Positions 22,201 to 37,200 of a DNA stretch of 64,000 bases are shown here, one piece after another. A program made the translations under genes and the position numbers. The stretch is taken from positions 63,341,349 through 63,405,348 of the forward strand of contig NW_024609857.1 of assembly GCF_016920785.2 (NCBI RefSeq). The letters are read 5' to 3'. The notes under the pieces were generated by a model. It was not told the origin of the DNA. It did no database searches and worked only from the letters and a program-made list of their open reading frames with translations. This DNA is from Ixodes scapularis (taxonomy: Eukaryota > Arthropoda > Arachnida > Ixodida > Ixodidae). Numbering within the stretch: the first letter of the stretch is position 1; each line of letters starts with the position of its first letter.

Positions 22201-25200
22201 ATTACTCGATATATTTCGACGGATTTCGCTCTAGGCCTGCCAAACCGGTGAAAGACTACGAAGATTTAAGAACAGGCAGATGATCTCGAATTATTTTGGA
22301 AATTGTGGCACTGCTAAAAGATCGGTTATTCCCAGTCATCACGTTTAATTGATAGTGCTTGCACTCGTCGCGACTGTTGTGAAATCTGCACCGCCGCCAC
22401 CCAACCCGTACTGTTAACCCAAATCGCCCATACGCACCTCTTCTCCGCTTGTCCCTCGCCGCCGTGCTTTTTTTTTTTTTTTTTCTTACATGTTTTGGCT
22501 TTGATACGCCATAGGCCAAAAATCAGGCTCCTCCACTTGCTCGCTCCGCCTCGAAGGGAAGACGCCACAGCGATATTGAGTAGCCATTGGCAGCGTCCTC
22601 GTTTCCGGCTTCTGTGGTTTGAGCAAAATCTTGCTCCAAAAACGAGGACCTTGCGCAACTTTTTTTTTTGTTTGGATTCACGTCTTTTCTCATCTTATTC
22701 AAACGGCGCATCTTTTTCCTGAAACGTACAGTCGCCGTGGGAGAATAGCTCCACGCGAGCGCGCGTTTATTTCCGAGGGGCGCTCTACTGGTGACTTGCG
22801 ATAATACTAGAGATGACGTCAGGGCGAGTCTACGCGGAGTGGACGAGGGAAGCCGCTCAATTCAAGGGAACCGTTGCTATCATCTCCCTAAGGGTGAGCG
22901 TAGTTCGAATGAAAATGGGAGATGATTCTGCAGAAGTTAGAAAATATGACGTGTTTCCTTCTCTCTTTCCAAACAGCCATCTAATTCGTGCGCGGCGATC
23001 CTGACTTCTGGAGAATCATCTCCCCTTTTCATTCGAACTACATTCAGGCGGTGGGGGCGTGCGGATGATAACAACGGTTCCCTTGACTTGAGACGGCTTC
23101 CCCCGTCCACTCTGCATGGACTCGGCCTGGCGTCATCCCTAGTTCTATCGCAAGCCACCAGTCAAGCGCCCCTCGGAAAAAAACGCGCGCTCGCGTGGAA
23201 CTATTAACTCCCGCGACGACTGTACAGGGTCCTATAGAAAAAGGTAAACCCTGGTTTTAAGCCCACATAAATAAAGTATGCTTCGCAGAAAGCCGAAACT
23301 TTGTGAGAATGTGACATCACAAGACACTAAAGAAAAAAAAAAATCTGTATGAGCCGACGTTTACCTAAGGCCAATTTTTATTAAACTAAAATTGGAGATT
23401 GGGTGCCTGTAGCAATTATGTCAGTAAAAAACTTACCATGAAAAAAATATCGTCTTTCTAAGTGGCCAGTTTTGTTTTACTGAAATAATGTCTACAGGCT
23501 CCCACAATCTCAAATTACGGTTTGATGAACCGTAGTTAGATGTCGGCTCTTTGAAAATTGTTGTTTTTATTTTGTATCTTTTAATCCAGGTAACGTCATG
23601 TTCTCAAACTTGCGCATTTTGTCACCACCGCTACCGTCACATTCTCACGAAGTTTCAGCTCTCCGCGATGCGTAGTGTACTTATGCGGGTTAAAAAGCCG
23701 GGTTCAGCATTTTCGATCGGACGATATACTTTCACGACGCTAAACATGCCAAAAAGATGCACTTGTGAATAAATATATTTAACCCCATAAAGTAGAAAGA
23801 AACAAAAAAGCAGGACAACGCGAATCTCTAATTTCTAGAGATTCCTGTGACCTTGTCCCTTTGTTCTCCCACTCTCCAGGGTTAAAATAGCTCTTTACTA
23901 GCTCGCCTGCACCTTCGCATTAACTTCATTATAAACAGACCGTTGATCGATAATTCGGTTGCACGTCGAAAGATCCCCAGATGGTCAAAATAAATCATCA
24001 GTTCTTTGCTGAGGTGTGCCAGATGCCTTTCGTTATTTTGGAACGTAAAACCTCCAAATTTGACTTTTGATTTGTGAAAGTCATCGAGATAAACTGGCGG
24101 TGGAGGAGCAGCAATAGGGGCGTGTTTGAAGCCATACCATCGCGCATTTCTCGGTTTTATCCTCTGGTGCGCGTTGTGCGGCAAAATGACGAACGTTTGT
24201 GCGCATCGCATAGGTCTCCAAAATCGGGGACGGTGTGCCATTAACCGACGATGAGCTGAGAGCGATCAAGATCCGCTTTGTGTCAACAGAGTGATCGAGA
24301 TTCGCTTCGTGTATAGTTGGTTGACGACTACTGCAAAGATACAGTGTGTCTCTTTGCAACCAGTGCAGCAGTTGACGACTACAACACCCATGTACTTGAA
24401 TATCGCACCGACGCGTGTATGTGTGTAGGGGGTGGGATGTACTGCGTGGGACCACTACATCGAGCACCAGTATGTCCCAGAACCGGCTGATACTAAGGCG
24501 CGTGTGACCAAGGAGAGCACGTTCGAGACGCGGAGGAGGGTGTGGGAGATGACCTGCATGTTGTCTGCAAGCGCTGACGTCGTCAGTGGTGTCACAAAGG
24601 GAACTCCGGGTATACGGCACTATGAGGAACTGGAAGTAAAAAAATGGGCGGTATATGGTTACGATACGTCACGCGCAAAAGATGTGGTGCACACGGCACT
24701 TTCCCGAGTTACGTCTCAGACAGGCTATTTGAGTTTAACTCGGAAAAATCTTTTTTTTTTCTTTTTCTTTTTTTTAAGAAGGTGATGAGTTAGACGGGTG
24801 CCGTTTTCGCCATGTTTTTATCGGGGTTTTGCGGACATCAGGGAGAATTACCGTCACTGTAAGTTGGCTAATTAACTAAAACAGGTTGGAATCTTTTTAA
24901 TTGTTTTATGCTTCATGTTGAACTGCGGTATTGGTGACAATTACTATCAGAGTCTAGACCTATTTAGAGGATATCCGAAGGGTATTCATTTTTTTACATA
25001 TTCAGTGACAAATGTTCGCGATTGTTTGCCCGTTTTCAAAATTGCGTGCAACAAGAGCGACGCAAGTTCTGCTCACAATGACCTTTAGAGTAACATAGTC
25101 ATTTACGTCACTTTGTCACTAGTGAGTTTTGGTATTGGGTATACGAGCAAACGCAAGGGCTGTGCGTTGGCGTTAGCGTTGTGTTCTCCACGCTGCGCAT

Positions 25201-28200
25201 GCGCAAAGTCGTCATGCGCCAATCCAATGCCGCGGTATGGGCTCCGCGCACGCGCAGTGTGGAACACGCAACGCAAACGCACAGGGCTTGCGTTCGGTCG
25301 TATACTCAATACTAAAACTCACTATTATCATGATAGCGCGCCCTTGGTCGATGCGTTGATGACACTCCCGAGACAGTGACGATGTAACTGAAACGATTAC
25401 GCCACTCTTCTGAACGTCGTTCTAAGCTTTGGGCGCTCTTTTTGCGCTCAATTTTAAAATTGGGCGAAAAAACGCAGTGACGTATCGATGAAGATCTAAA
25501 TAACTTAGGATAAGGAAAGAGGAACATTAAAGACAAACAGACAAGATAACCCAACACGCCCAACCATCTACACCTAGATAACCATTGTTTTTTTTTTAAT
25601 TGTTCATTTAGTCTGGTCTCTAATAGGAATTGCAATCAAAGCTGTAATTCCCACATTACCCATACGACTGTTAATAAAAAAGACTAATGAACAGATCTTA
25701 GTTAATTGGTCAACTTACCCAAAGGTTATTCCCTCAACGAACTTGCGCCGACCCAGACAAATGCATGGTGAAGGCGGCATCCGTTTGACTCTTATTCCAC
25801 TTTCTTTTCTTTTTTTAATATGTACGAATTAAAATTAAACACCGTGTATACAAGTATATTGAACGCCATGGGCGACAACCGCTCCACGATACCAATGGTT
25901 GTGTGGATCGGTGGGGACCAACACCTACTATAGCGTAATCGACGCTATAGTTGGTGACAGATTGAAAATTCAGAGGACACTCATCCCACTCCTTTCCTCT
26001 TTAGCAGAGCGAACGCTCGAGAGGAGGCGACCTCCTCTTCATTATTTGCACCGCTAAAGTGGAAAGTGGTGGGAGGAGCTTCCTCTGAACTCTTAACCTG
26101 TCGCTGACTATACCTCGTCACATTGGCAAAGCGGTGTGAGCAGCTTGTCCGACGTGCAGTCACTGGGGAGGCATGCGGAAGGCGTGAGCCTGAAAAGTGT
26201 TAGCCATTGAGCACATGCAGGCGTTGGAAAAAACCTGGACGTACCACTGCGATGCACCCGTGAACCGTCTCAACCTCTGACTGCGTGGTCCGGAGATGCG
26301 ACGCGAGCAAAGAACCGCTGGTGTGGCGATTTAAAGACGCCAAGGTGACAATGTGTACTGTTTTGTGACAGCGAGTGAAGACTTTGAGTGTGACGACGCG
26401 GAGCATAAACACGGGGACGTGTGAGCGCTGTAAATTACCATCAGCGGCAGGTGCGTGGATATGGTCTGCATATCTTCAAATACGAGTATGATTTACACCA
26501 AGCGCTTGCTCGCCGCCCGGAGAAAATGCCGCGGTGGCGATACCACTCGTGGTAATGAGGAATGTTAACACAATTCTGCTGTACACGATGTGACGGCTGC
26601 TCCGCTTTATACGGATGTGGATTGCGCTGGATCTCGTTTCCGATGCACAAGAGCCGACCACACGCAACAACTTAAAATTATGACGCCGAACCTGGAAAAA
26701 AAAAAAAAAGAAATGCTTGGCACAGCCTGCATGTACTGTGTCATACTTCTTGATCCCCAGATTTCCAGGCTGTCATCACCGCGGCGAAAGACAGCGATGA
26801 TGACTACACCATGGGGAATATCGAAGAAGGTGTGCTGACACATGGCTGTGATTTAACGTCATTAATGAAAGCATGTCATGCTTTCGACACAAGTGTCGGA
26901 GAAAGGGCCTTACTTTTTTTATAGCCTATGAGTCTGATGATAAAGTCTACCTACATTATGCTGTCAGACATACGGCAGCAGCAGTCTTTGACAACACATT
27001 ACCTCCAATATGGTGTGTTTTTTTTCTAAACCGACCAAGAGCTAACTGCGCCTAGACGTGCGGCTCTCAAATCAGCTTCTACCTTACCTCAAAGAATTTT
27101 CATATATTTTGTGGAATTGGCCAGTTACAATAGCAAATCGAACCAACTACGTCTTGATTACGCAGCCCGGGTCACCCAATAACATGAAATCACTTCCGCT
27201 GCTTAAATGTTTGCATGAAGCTGCTTAAAGACAACGACCTAAGAGCTTTATTGCTTACCGATTTGCAAGAACCTGGAAATAATTCCCGTTGCTTAAGGAT
27301 CTGTATGACGTGATTGGCCACTTTTATGCTAGTTGGTTTTGACTGTCCTTTCAATCTTTTACTCCTCCTTCAGCGTCGAGCTTGTTTGTTCCACCATGGC
27401 CTCCGAGATTTCTCTACTCCGGCCTGTCCAAACGCACAAGTGCCCAGCAGATAAAAAAAAAAACCGAGTTGAGCCAGTTTTTTTAGATTTCCAAATGGTG
27501 CGTTTATAACCGAAACAGGAAAAGAAACAGAATCGCCTAAAAGCCCAATGTCAAGTGTGGGGTCGCAGCATGAAGCTTGCATCTTCATTGTTCTCATCAT
27601 CAGAATAGAGACAGGTCGAACTCTGTTAATTCGTAATTTGTATTCGCTGCTCCGGTCTTTGCACTCTTCCGCTGGATGATACCCCAGAATAGAAGGTTTA
27701 ACGCGAATCTATTGATTGTGCAAACAGCGCGAAAACACGAGGACGTAGACAAAAAAGAAACACACGGGACACGTGCTATCAACGGACGAATTTCATTAGA
27801 AAGACACACAAAAATGGCCCTTCATTCTATGGCAGCATTACATGACAATGTCACAATGAGTTTCCACCAACTCGCCCAACTATCCATTCTTGTAATGCGA
27901 ATCTATATTTGTCCTCTGCGGATGCTGTATGAACCGACATGACAAGCATAGAAATATTTTCTGTCGTTACGCATGAGAACAGCTTTCTGAACTTCACTTA
28001 CGTGCACGGACATTTCTTCTACACCTTTCACCCCTTGGAAAGATGAACCTTCAAATTTCGGACTTGTTTATTGTCAAAGGACTGTGTGTTACGGTGAGAG
28101 GCGGGGAGCACATTTTGCGCTGTTCCTAAGTTCCGTAGACCGACAATAATTGTGATGATGATGATGATTCCCGGCTATATCTTTGTATTGTTTGGTTTTG

Positions 28201-31200
28201 GTGGCGAGCGCCTCCAAGCGCCTCACAGTAACAGTCTCTACCGGCGAATGCAATGGCCTGAGGGGCATAGCCATCGCGTACAAAATGTCGGAGGCCATGG
28301 TCGTTCCACCCGCCTCGCTTCCCGCCACACTTTTCAGGACGAGAAACGTCTGTGTGGGAGGCAACCGCTTTGTCTCCTGATCCGATTTTCGAGTCTTACA
28401 ATAAAATAAAACAGAACGGAATTCGTTATAATTCAACCATATTCAGTAGTCATGGTATCAGACGACCTCAAATATCCAATAAAAAGCGTTTAGCTGGATA
28501 TGACAAGTTGCCCAGGTTTTACTAAATGTAGAAATGAAGCTTCCAAATTTTCAAGGTACAAGTACAACAGTAAAAGAGCGAGCTTCTGCCACGCAATATA
28601 CCAATAGCTAGTGTTGTGCCCTCCTTGCAGCTGAAGATGCCTTACTGGCTAAAGCGTCTGGAGCATCCGCAATATTCGTTTCCAATCACGGCGGCCGGCA
28701 ACTGGACGGAGTAGCTGCAACGGTAAGTTTCCACGTTTCTATACTGCGGCTTGGGTTACTTATTTCGCTTAATTCTGTGATTGAGATGTTCAGAGTATAT
28801 TGATTTAATTAAAAAAAAAACCAAAACTGGTAACGTATAAAAAAAGTTTGCAAACCAGATTTGTATTTAAACAGACATGATTCCGCTCTCTGAATCCATT
28901 TATTAAAGTTCACTCATCATGTAAACACACGCTGCTAGGTCACAACAGTTGTCAAAAACAGAAGGTCAACTTCACAAGTTTATGAAAATGTTCTCGTAGA
29001 TCAAGGTCGGTCACCTTATTGTTTTCCAGCGGCGCGTTTAAGTACCATCATTTCCTATAGATATCGTAATCTTTTTCGTAACATTCATTCGTAAGTACAA
29101 CAAAAACTGTTATCGTCATCGAGGGGAATAACAAAAATGAGAAAGCTAGGCATATTCCAGCTTTAGCAGATTACCTGATACGCTTAGAACATCCGTTAGT
29201 TGACGAATACGGCCTTTGCTTCAAAATACATCAACTTCATCCTCATGCAAGGATTTCAAAAATATTTAAAAACTAAGTAATTTAAAAAAAAAGGAGAAAA
29301 AAAAACACGGAACTTTACGGAAACAAACTGCCAGCCATGCCGATTTCCTACGAGGGATAGAGGCCGCCTCTCTTCCCTCGGAAGCTGGAGGGAAGTAGGG
29401 CGCACGTGCATTGCGTGTCTTAGCCACAAGGGAGCAGGACCGCTGGCGCAAGAATGCGCTCTAATAGAAGACCGAAACCTAAAAACGCGTCCAAAATTGA
29501 GTGTGCCTCTGTTTTCTCGTTCGAACGCCGTAAAATGCTGAAAAGCTTTCTTAAATGAGTTGATTTGGTGGTTTTCGATTATGCTTAGCAAGTTTCTCAT
29601 TGGACCCATATGTTTACTTTTGTGAATTAAAGTTAAGTGGTAAATTTTAGTTAATTATATAGCTAATGAGTATGTCTTTTTGCAACTCTTGATATCTGCC
29701 GTGTCTGGTTGTTTGTTCCCAGGGAGAGTTTTATTTTTCCCCCAACCACCCTATTTTTAGGGATTTTTGAAAGCCAATTCGTTGAAACATTCGGTATAAA
29801 ACTTTAACATCGTTTACTGCAGGAGACATATAAACGACGAAAACAGTCGCTGCGCAGCTGTTTCTATAGCAACTTGCGCGGACGTTGTGACGTGGCGGCA
29901 TGGTATAGGTCGACGTCACTGCGTTTGTAACAATAGTAATGGAACTTGCCGCGCGGCGCCCGTTTTTGCCGCTCATTTGTCCCCTGATTAAAGGGAAGCT
30001 GAAGCGGTTCTGCATTTCAGTAAAAAGACTTAAATCATCTTCTTTGACTTCCAGGATCACGAACATCAAGATTATGTTTCAATTTGGTGCACGGAGGCTG
30101 CAGAAAATCATTTTTTTAAGTATAATATAAAACATTGTGTGTGTTAAAAATCTTTGTTGGGCATTGGGTTGACCGATTTACTAAAGCGAAGTCGGCGGCA
30201 CAATGTGCGGCACATTGCCGACATGGGGGCTTTTTCGGCAGCCAAGACTGCAATGTCGGCGATAGTATTAAGCCCTTGTGCCAGCGTCTGCTTTCTTCGT
30301 TCGCAAATTCCTTGGTAGGAGGGTTGTGGAGGACAAATAGCGACATCAGGAAGGGGAGGGGAAAAAATGCGGCTAGGAGTAATTTCATTACTTTCAAAAG
30401 TAATAAGATCACACTTAGTAGTAAATCCCTACTATACTACTGAATGTAGCAGCCAAGCCCTTATTCCCTCTAGAATTTCTCGCTCTTTCATCCTTTCCGC
30501 GAGTTTCTCACTCCCTCATTTCGACGCTAGCGCCTCCTAGGCTGCCCTTCAGTCGAGTTCCGCGACAGGTGGCTGCTGGCAAACCCTTGCTGGATCGGTG
30601 CTTTCTGCGGGATTTCGACTCGCAGTTTTCGTGCTTTGGCTAGGATATGAGCGGCCGGTGCCCCTGACGTATTTGCTACTGGCTATGTCTTTCCATTGCT
30701 TCACGTTTGGAGCTGGCACGCGAGTTTTGTCGAGGTTCGCCTGCGTGTCTGCTCGGATCGTTCGGTTCGAGATCAGGTGCAGCCTTCCGCTTAAACATTC
30801 ATAAAATAAACTGCGGGATAGATCGTCCTAATCTTATTACATATACGGCAGACGGGCAAGCCAAGGCGATAAGCGCACACGGTCCTGTTACGGAATGCGA
30901 AGCCGTGACTTTAGGCTCCTTTTCAAGACAGTCGGCAACAAATATCATCACTTATGCCTTTTTGTTTCTGCGTTTACACGCCCAGGTGACGATAAGATGA
31001 AAAACCAACGCCCCGTAATAGAAGCAGGTCGATGACGTTTGTAAAACGAAAACACACGACATACGCTCCACCGATATATATCACCGACCGTGTATTTTCT
31101 GCACCGACGGTGCAGAAAATACACCGTCGGTGGCGTGACGAAAAAAGCTGGCGTCGGTGGCGTGCCGCGTAAATTCTGAGTGGTCGATCCTGTCATGACG

Positions 31201-34200
31201 TCACATCCACATGACCTCGCGCGGGAATTTCAAACAACCCACAACGTTCATGTGAAACATGACGTCACGCGTGGAATAAAAGTGAATAAAAACGTGACAT
31301 GTAATGCGAATGAAAGGTCGCCGTATGCCCCCAATCGATTTCACTCTATAAACTAATTCATTTGCCTTAACGAAATATTTGGACAATTTTACGCCGAGAT
31401 TCGAACCCACGACCCTTCGTTCGCGAGCCAGACACGCTACTACATAGGCCACGCAAGGCACTCTTGCCCGGCTCGGGAACGAGTGGGGGTTTATATGCTT
31501 ATATGTTTCGCTATCGCGTTTCCTCTTAATAACGAAGCTTAAGCGTCCTCCAAGTGTTTATACGTATGCACGCCGCCGGAGAATGCACGGCTGCGACATG
31601 GGAGGACACAAATGGAGGACGGAAGTGGCGAACCGGAAGCGGAGGACACTCGGCCAATCGATGGTAGTGGAAAAGGTAACTTTGAAGAGGAGAAGGAGGA
31701 TATTTTATAGAGGGTCAAAGTGTGTCAGAGGATCAATCAATTGATGTGGCTTGTAGCACTACCTCCCAATAAGCGCAGCGAGCAGATGGAGGGGTGAGTC
31801 GTCTGCTCGCTGCGCTATGAGCTCAGTCTGTTCGTATATAATGAACCACTACGCTTTGTGCTCAATACAATGGGTCCTGATGTTCCATCATGTTTCAGAT
31901 TGAAGTCTTACCGGAGGTAGTCGCTGCCGTTGGTAAACACATGGACGTATATCTAGACGGTGGTGTGATGTACGGCACCGATGTCATCAAGGCACTCGCT
32001 ATAGGAGCCAAGGCTGTGTTCGTGGGACGGCCCGCCCTCTGGAGTCTGTCGTACAAGGTATGTACAAAAGATTTGCCCGATCCGCGCTCCCGCCGGTGAC
32101 ATACACGGGTGGAGAAAAGGGGAGATTTTTTCAGAGTTGGGAGCAGAGAGTCGCCTTCTGAAACTCGCGCAACCGGCGTAATTCTGAAAGGCAATACCTC
32201 CACGTAATTTGTGTTTATAAAACATGTTGGCTAGCAGTTCAGAAAGGGCGCAGTTGATTCGATCTGCGAATTACCAGCTAAATCAGAGTATAAAAATATC
32301 GGCGGGTTTCTCTTTAACACATGGCATTCTCTACAGGGCCAAAAAGGCGTTACAAAAATGTTCGAAATATTCAAGGAAGAAATCGATCGGACACTGGCGC
32401 TTATAGGTAAGTGTTGTGTTCTTACCAGATTGTAGCCAAAATAAAAATGCCTCGCAGAGGGACTGAAACACGTACGTCTACAAAAATGTGACGTTTTGTG
32501 TTTTTTCTTTTTCTTATGTAATAACCAAAATGAAGGTTACCGCAAAGTTTATTTTCATGTATCACTACGCAATCCCGGAAGGAGATAGAGATGGACGAAG
32601 ATATCCCGGAGATACTTCTGCAGAAACGGCAAAAAATATTCCAGAATACAGACACAAATACATTATTCACTACTTTTTTTTTCTCGGACAAGGCCATGCT
32701 CCGCAAGCACATTTAATTATGCAGTGCATTTCAAACAACGTCATATATATCGCAATGTAAAGTACGGCACGATATAGGAACATTCGAATTCTCAAGCAAG
32801 ACACGTGTTTGTTTTATCAGACTTCGGCACTCACATGGGTCTTTTTTAATCTTGCTAAACACGGGGAATCATCGTTTTCGGAGTTGTATAGAATGTGGAC
32901 GTGGTCTGCTCAAAATGGGTCCTGTCTTGCCTCCTTTCCTGTTTGGAACATCATGATTTTGAGGATTTTTTTTCAGCAACTTGAAATGAGAGTACGTCGC
33001 AAAATAGTCATCTTAAGTGCGTCTAAAGTCAGTGCCGGGTTATGAAAAGTTTTCTGGCTGGAGAGGAGGAACCAGACGCAATGCCGAAGAGAAGAGGTTC
33101 GCTCCTCCCCTCTCCAGCATTTCGTCTGCTTCCTCGTCCCCTGCCCTCCTTTCTGTGGAAATATGTTTTTAACCTGTAACTGACTATAGTTTTCAGTGAC
33201 TCAGGAAGGAGAGAGTGGGAGGGGGGTAGAAAAAGAGATCGAACGAGAAAGCCGGACCGATGGAATCTACAGGAAATAATACCAGGGAAAAACGACTAAC
33301 TCAACTGTCATTCTTCGAAATATATTTGTTTGTTACTTTGAGCAATATACATAGTTATCTCCCACCCACCCTCTCCCTTCTTTTCGTTTCTAGAGAAGGT
33401 CACGTGGAGGTGACATAAAATTGGAGGCCCCTCGCACCAGCCAAATCTTAACAAATGTATCGAGATATCTAAGCCTTTCAAAGTTTCGCGATACAATCGA
33501 CACATCGTAGAACTATTTCACTATTGAGATACAAATACATTTCTCAAATGCGTCTCAATAAAGAGATACAGATACTCGAAAGTATCTCTAAGGTACTATC
33601 GCGATACATTTGCATCGCGATTCCAGCTTTGTTATTACACATAGGCAGAGAGCATAAAAACGTCCTTGTTACACAGACTCGCAAGACGCAGACTAAGCTT
33701 GCAAGAAATATCACACTATCAGCTCCATAATTAAAATAATTTTCAAAATGCCTCTAGGACTACACTCCAACAACGGCACACACGAGAGCATACGATGGAT
33801 ACCACTGGGTCGCTCGGGTATCTCTTGAAATGAAGTCGCCTACTTCGTAGTAGAAGAATTAATGAATTAATGTAATTATGTTTTCCGTGCAAGAATACAA
33901 GTAGCATATGCCGGCACGACTTCCGCGCTTGATATATTCTTGGTTTATCTTCCGACGGACCCCATGGCGACCTTGCGTGTCGGGACCATGCCGTCTCGTT
34001 ACAAAAATTGCGTGGCAATGATTTACTCACCGAACTAACACACATCATAAAAAAAACGCATTTACAAGTGGGTTTTTACGTCGACGGTGTTGCTTCTGAA
34101 GTCGTGAAGATCACGAAGGTCAGGAAATGCACCTTCCGACTTCATACTTGTCGGATACTGCACTGGTTTCCCGTACTCTGCCACGGCAAAGGGGTTCCAT

Positions 34201-37200
34201 CATGTGGTTACATACACTCAGAACCCTATTACTGTCTGAGTGATCCATAAGTGCAGAAGAGTGATCCATAAATTCAGAAGAGTTAAGTTTCAAACCTTTC
34301 TCAATACAGTGGCATCCGCGACAGGACGATACACTATGGAATATTGGGGAGTCTTCGCTCTGCAATAGATTTGAATAGCCTGCTAGAACTTGGAACGTAG
34401 ATAGGTACGCACAGGAAAGTCAGGGTCAAAAGAATGGGACAACAAACAATTAACTTATGAACGTGAGCTTGAACTTGAGAAGAGGGCTCTCGATATGGCT
34501 GAGAAAAATAAAAAAATGAAAGTCTTAAGCAAAATGGCAGCGATTAAAGAGCGAGTGGGTCCACTTTGTCGTAAGTTAGCCGAGCTACAGGGAAAAACCA
34601 ATATCTCGAGTGCGGCATAGTATTCTTCCATTCCAAAACGCGGTTGCCACTTCAGGATCGAGTTGGCGATCAGTCATTTTTCTCAAGATATAACTGAGGA
34701 TGGTGCATAATACAGAACATCTGGTCGTGCCAGTAGGTGCCATGAGCGTATATGGAGGTGATGTTGCAGATTCGCTAGACGAAACGATGGTTTCGATTGC
34801 AGTGGGACGTAAAGGAGTAAAGTGCAATGTTCTGGAGCAGGAACAAAAGAGAGAAGGGGGATTTTGAGGTTTGCCCACGCTTTATTTCGCCGGCTCAATG
34901 CAGTCAGGTGAAGACAGGTGGTACTTGAAAGTTTTAAAAGGAAATCTATTCCCTCCGTCAAGAAGACAGGAATGGGGCAAGGGCAAGGCAAGTCCCAGTG
35001 TAGGCATTTGCTGACACGAGGAGCAACGGCCGCGACATGTTAACATGCTGCTTGTGTCGCAGAAGGTGAAACGCAGAGCAAAAAGTCGATATATTTAGAC
35101 TGGCGTATAACACGAAGACGTTGCCTAATACCCGGAGAAAAAAGCAGCGTTGAATTTCTCATGTTTTGCATTTGAAGTACGAGCGTAGTATCATTGTTTT
35201 CATCTCCTTCGTTTTCTTTCAATCGCGTGAAACTGTTTCTAGCTTGTTGAAGCTGGAGTTGACTTTATTCTTATCTATCCAGACGAACTCATTCACAATT
35301 ATAGCCGCGTTTACATGAATGCGACTTCGTGGCATCGAATCCAGTTGTCGCATTCAATGCGGTCACATAAACGGCATAATGCTCAAAGAAAGCGCATCGC
35401 ATTCAAGTCGCTGGACAGAGGTGGATCGAGATGGCGATTGCGCATTCATTCAGCCCATGTAAACGGAGGTCGCATCGCATTTTCGAACGGGGAGGATTAT
35501 GGGAAGGCGCTCGCTGCGGGAGCGAGTGAACAGTTGAGAACATGGCGGCGGCCAACCTTGTCGGCGGCGCGGAGAGCGGTCCCATATGGTCGCCCGCAAT
35601 TTTTTCCCGAGAGCAAACGCGAGCTTTCATTGCCACCATAAGTAAGCGGAACATAGCGGAGCTGCTCGGTGAGGGCGACCCCCGTCCAAGCCTCGTGAAG
35701 TACGACTTGCGCGTCCGAAGGGGTCCCAAAGGCTTCGGCGCAAGCACGAACGACACCGAGAGCTCCGAGCACTGCAGAGCACTGCATGGTAGCGCAGAAT
35801 GAGCATCTCCTACCTTGGTGCCGTTCCTGGCTGCGCAGGAGCCTTTCGGACTGGGGGTCCGGTTGGTCCGGTCGTGATCAGCGAGGTCTGGCGCGACGAA
35901 GCGCGGAGGCGTCCTCAAAGCGTGCGCACACACGTCGCCTTTGGTCCAGAGTGACCCGGCGGCCCGGCCTGGAGCCCTAAGCGCTTGGGTTTTGATGTTT
36001 CTTCCGTCTCGTAACTTCTTCCACAGCACCGAAGACAGCGGGCACGATCTTTACGTTCACTGAACGCGTCGAAAGGCCTCCACGTGCGATGCACCGGAAA
36101 ACGTGGTACGGCTGGTGCCGGAACTGCATAACTTCGAGCTTTGACACGGCGCGGCGCCACCTTCGTATAGGGCTTGCTGCGAATTCATGTAAACGTTGCC
36201 GCGTCGGCTTCGTTCGAAGAACGAGTGGATTCGATGCGCTAAAGTCGCCTTTACGTAAACGAGGCTTATGTCAGGTTAGAATATTTTATCCTTTGACGAC
36301 TGGAGTGGTAAATCAGGTATCTCTTCGAGGGATTGGTAGTCAATGCCGCAATGTGGACCGCGAAGTCCATGGAGGAGATGTTCATAGACATGGAGTCAAT
36401 ATTTTCAAATCAACAAATTCACGTCATGAAAAAAGGATAACACCTATGAATCCGGATTCTCACGAGGGAGATAAATTTTTGTAACCGGTTTTGTTCAAAG
36501 TTTTTTTTTATTTTTTTTTTTGTTAATACGCTTTACTTAATCTTTTTTTTTTTTTACGTGCTGTGTACCTTAGCGTCTGGAAGTGAATTGGAGCTTTGAT
36601 ATCGTGGGCGTCTAGTGTATGGGTCAAAACAATCGTTTTGAATTGAACGTCATGAACTTATGCATGGACATATAGTCGTGACTACTGCTGGTGCTAGTGA
36701 TGGGGCTTTGTACTGCGCGTGCACTGAATTACACTTGCGATGGTATTGTTCAGAATACTGTCTGTAAAAGAACTAAGCTGTAAAATATATTCTGTATCTT
36801 ACAGCTTAGTCGACTTTGTGCGCTTTTGACAGCACATGTCTTGGCTTTTTTTCTTCAAAAAAAACTGGAAAAGGGGGCTCTTCTTATGGTCGTTTCCGCA
36901 GCATTGAAGAGAGGAAGCCCCAGGAGAAGTTCGCATGAGCGGAGGCAGCGCGCCGAAATATTTGGGACAAGCAGTGACGAAGCCCGAAGCCGCCGCAGTT
37001 ACCTCTGTCGGGGTGCCCAGACCCCAAGAGACTTAGCATTGCTATCTTCTAAACGGTCCAGGCGCCGACCTACCAGAAGTCGACTCGACTGCGCGGGAGG
37101 CAATGAGCAATAAAAGGCATTACTCCTACCAGCTGAAATCCGATGGCCTCATCGGATTTCAGATGATTGGCCGCCCGACGATTGGCATCCCCATGACACC

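Noticed and set aside
24081..24620. 179-residue minus-strand ORF
   Set aside because: Low-complexity, no family signature, no splice or start support.
28152..28409. Host exon on the plus strand
   Set aside because: No GT-AG-consistent link to the oxidase exons, and the (GATGAT)n edge suggests a LINE tail on the other strand.
35403..36029. 208-residue minus-strand ORF
   Set aside because: A GC-rich shadow of the TIR element and its plus-strand frame; no domain.
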